A DNA stretch of 64,000 bases, from the NCBI GenBank assembly GCA_006738865.1, contig AP019701.1:124001-188000 (forward strand), read 5' to 3'. The DNA is from Allostella sp. ATCC 35155 (GTDB lineage: Bacteria > Pseudomonadota > Alphaproteobacteria > ATCC43930 > Allostellaceae). The first letter of the stretch is position 1, and each line of letters starts with the position of its first letter. Shown here piece by piece: positions 62,649 through 64,000 of the stretch. The notes under the pieces were generated by a model. It worked only from the letters and a program-made list of their open reading frames with translations, did no database searches and was not told the DNA's origin. A program made the position numbers and the translations under genes.

Positions 62649-64000
<1,352 letters not shown>

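Overview
The window is about 70% G+C with densely packed genes and no intergenic gap over 300 bp. The largest gap, 22437-22714, holds a Pho box. No rRNA, tRNA, CRISPR array, insertion sequence or integrase was seen. A ChvI/ChvG two-component pair, a soluble fdsGBACD-type NAD formate dehydrogenase, Liv and TRAP importers, a BKACE enzyme and a long-form LeuA together suggest a metabolically versatile alphaproteobacterium, possibly Rhodospirillales-like. The lineage is an inference from gene content.

Layout. 1-3.6 kb: a branched-chain amino acid type ABC importer on the minus strand (livK-like, livG, livF, livH; livH runs off the left edge). 3.6-12.9 kb: housekeeping and detoxification genes: GNAT, Old Yellow Enzyme, RlmJ, uronate-dehydrogenase-like protein, CMD-family protein, SAM methyltransferase, a DUF6644/DUF6152 pair, ketopantoate-reductase family protein, MsrB and an orphan adenylate-forming ligase. 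13.0-22.4 kb: a catabolic region with a GntR/FCD regulator, a TRAP importer (binding protein divergent from a fused DctQM permease), MmgE/PrpD, an M15 peptidase, an SDR plus metallo-beta-lactamase lactonase pair, and a PcaC-like plus 3-hydroxyisobutyrate-dehydrogenase-like pair. The promoters of both halves carry related ATACAATAT dyads. 22.4-26.5 kb: pstSCAB behind a Pho box. 26.5-31.7 kb: polA, a small zinc-finger gene, an orphan ABC-2 type ATPase and a lipoprotein hydrolase. 31.8-34.9 kb: chvI, chvG and a HupE/UreJ protein. 35.0-39.6 kb: a metal-type MerR regulator, an SMP-30 lactonase and a non-canonical bacteriophytochrome-like hybrid kinase.

39.7-49.3 kb: two divergent operons. Leftward are an unrecognised protein made of two copies of one ~115-residue domain and a ThDP enzyme. 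Rightward are an orphan E1 alpha/beta dehydrogenase, a complete TRAP importer, a BKACE and an AEC carrier. Together they look like an uptake and cleavage route for an unknown carboxylate. 49.4-52.4 kb: AraC regulator, DUF6880 protein and LysR regulator. 52.5-58.5 kb: fdsG-fdsB-fdsA-fdhD-fdsD with a LysR-type T-N11-A site before fdsG. 58.6-62.6 kb: a hybrid histidine kinase with receiver and HPt domains, divergent from a periplasmic solute-binding protein. 62.6 kb to the right edge: 2-isopropylmalate synthase, cut at its 5' end.

Three transport operons place a strong hairpin immediately after the binding-protein gene. Several convergent gene pairs have hairpins built around their stop codons. 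The best candidates for undescribed biology are the duplicated-domain protein at 41456-42292 with its ThDP partner, the phytochrome-like kinase that lacks the usual chromophore-site residues, and the putative GntR regulon linking the TRAP/PrpD and lactonase/PcaC gene sets.
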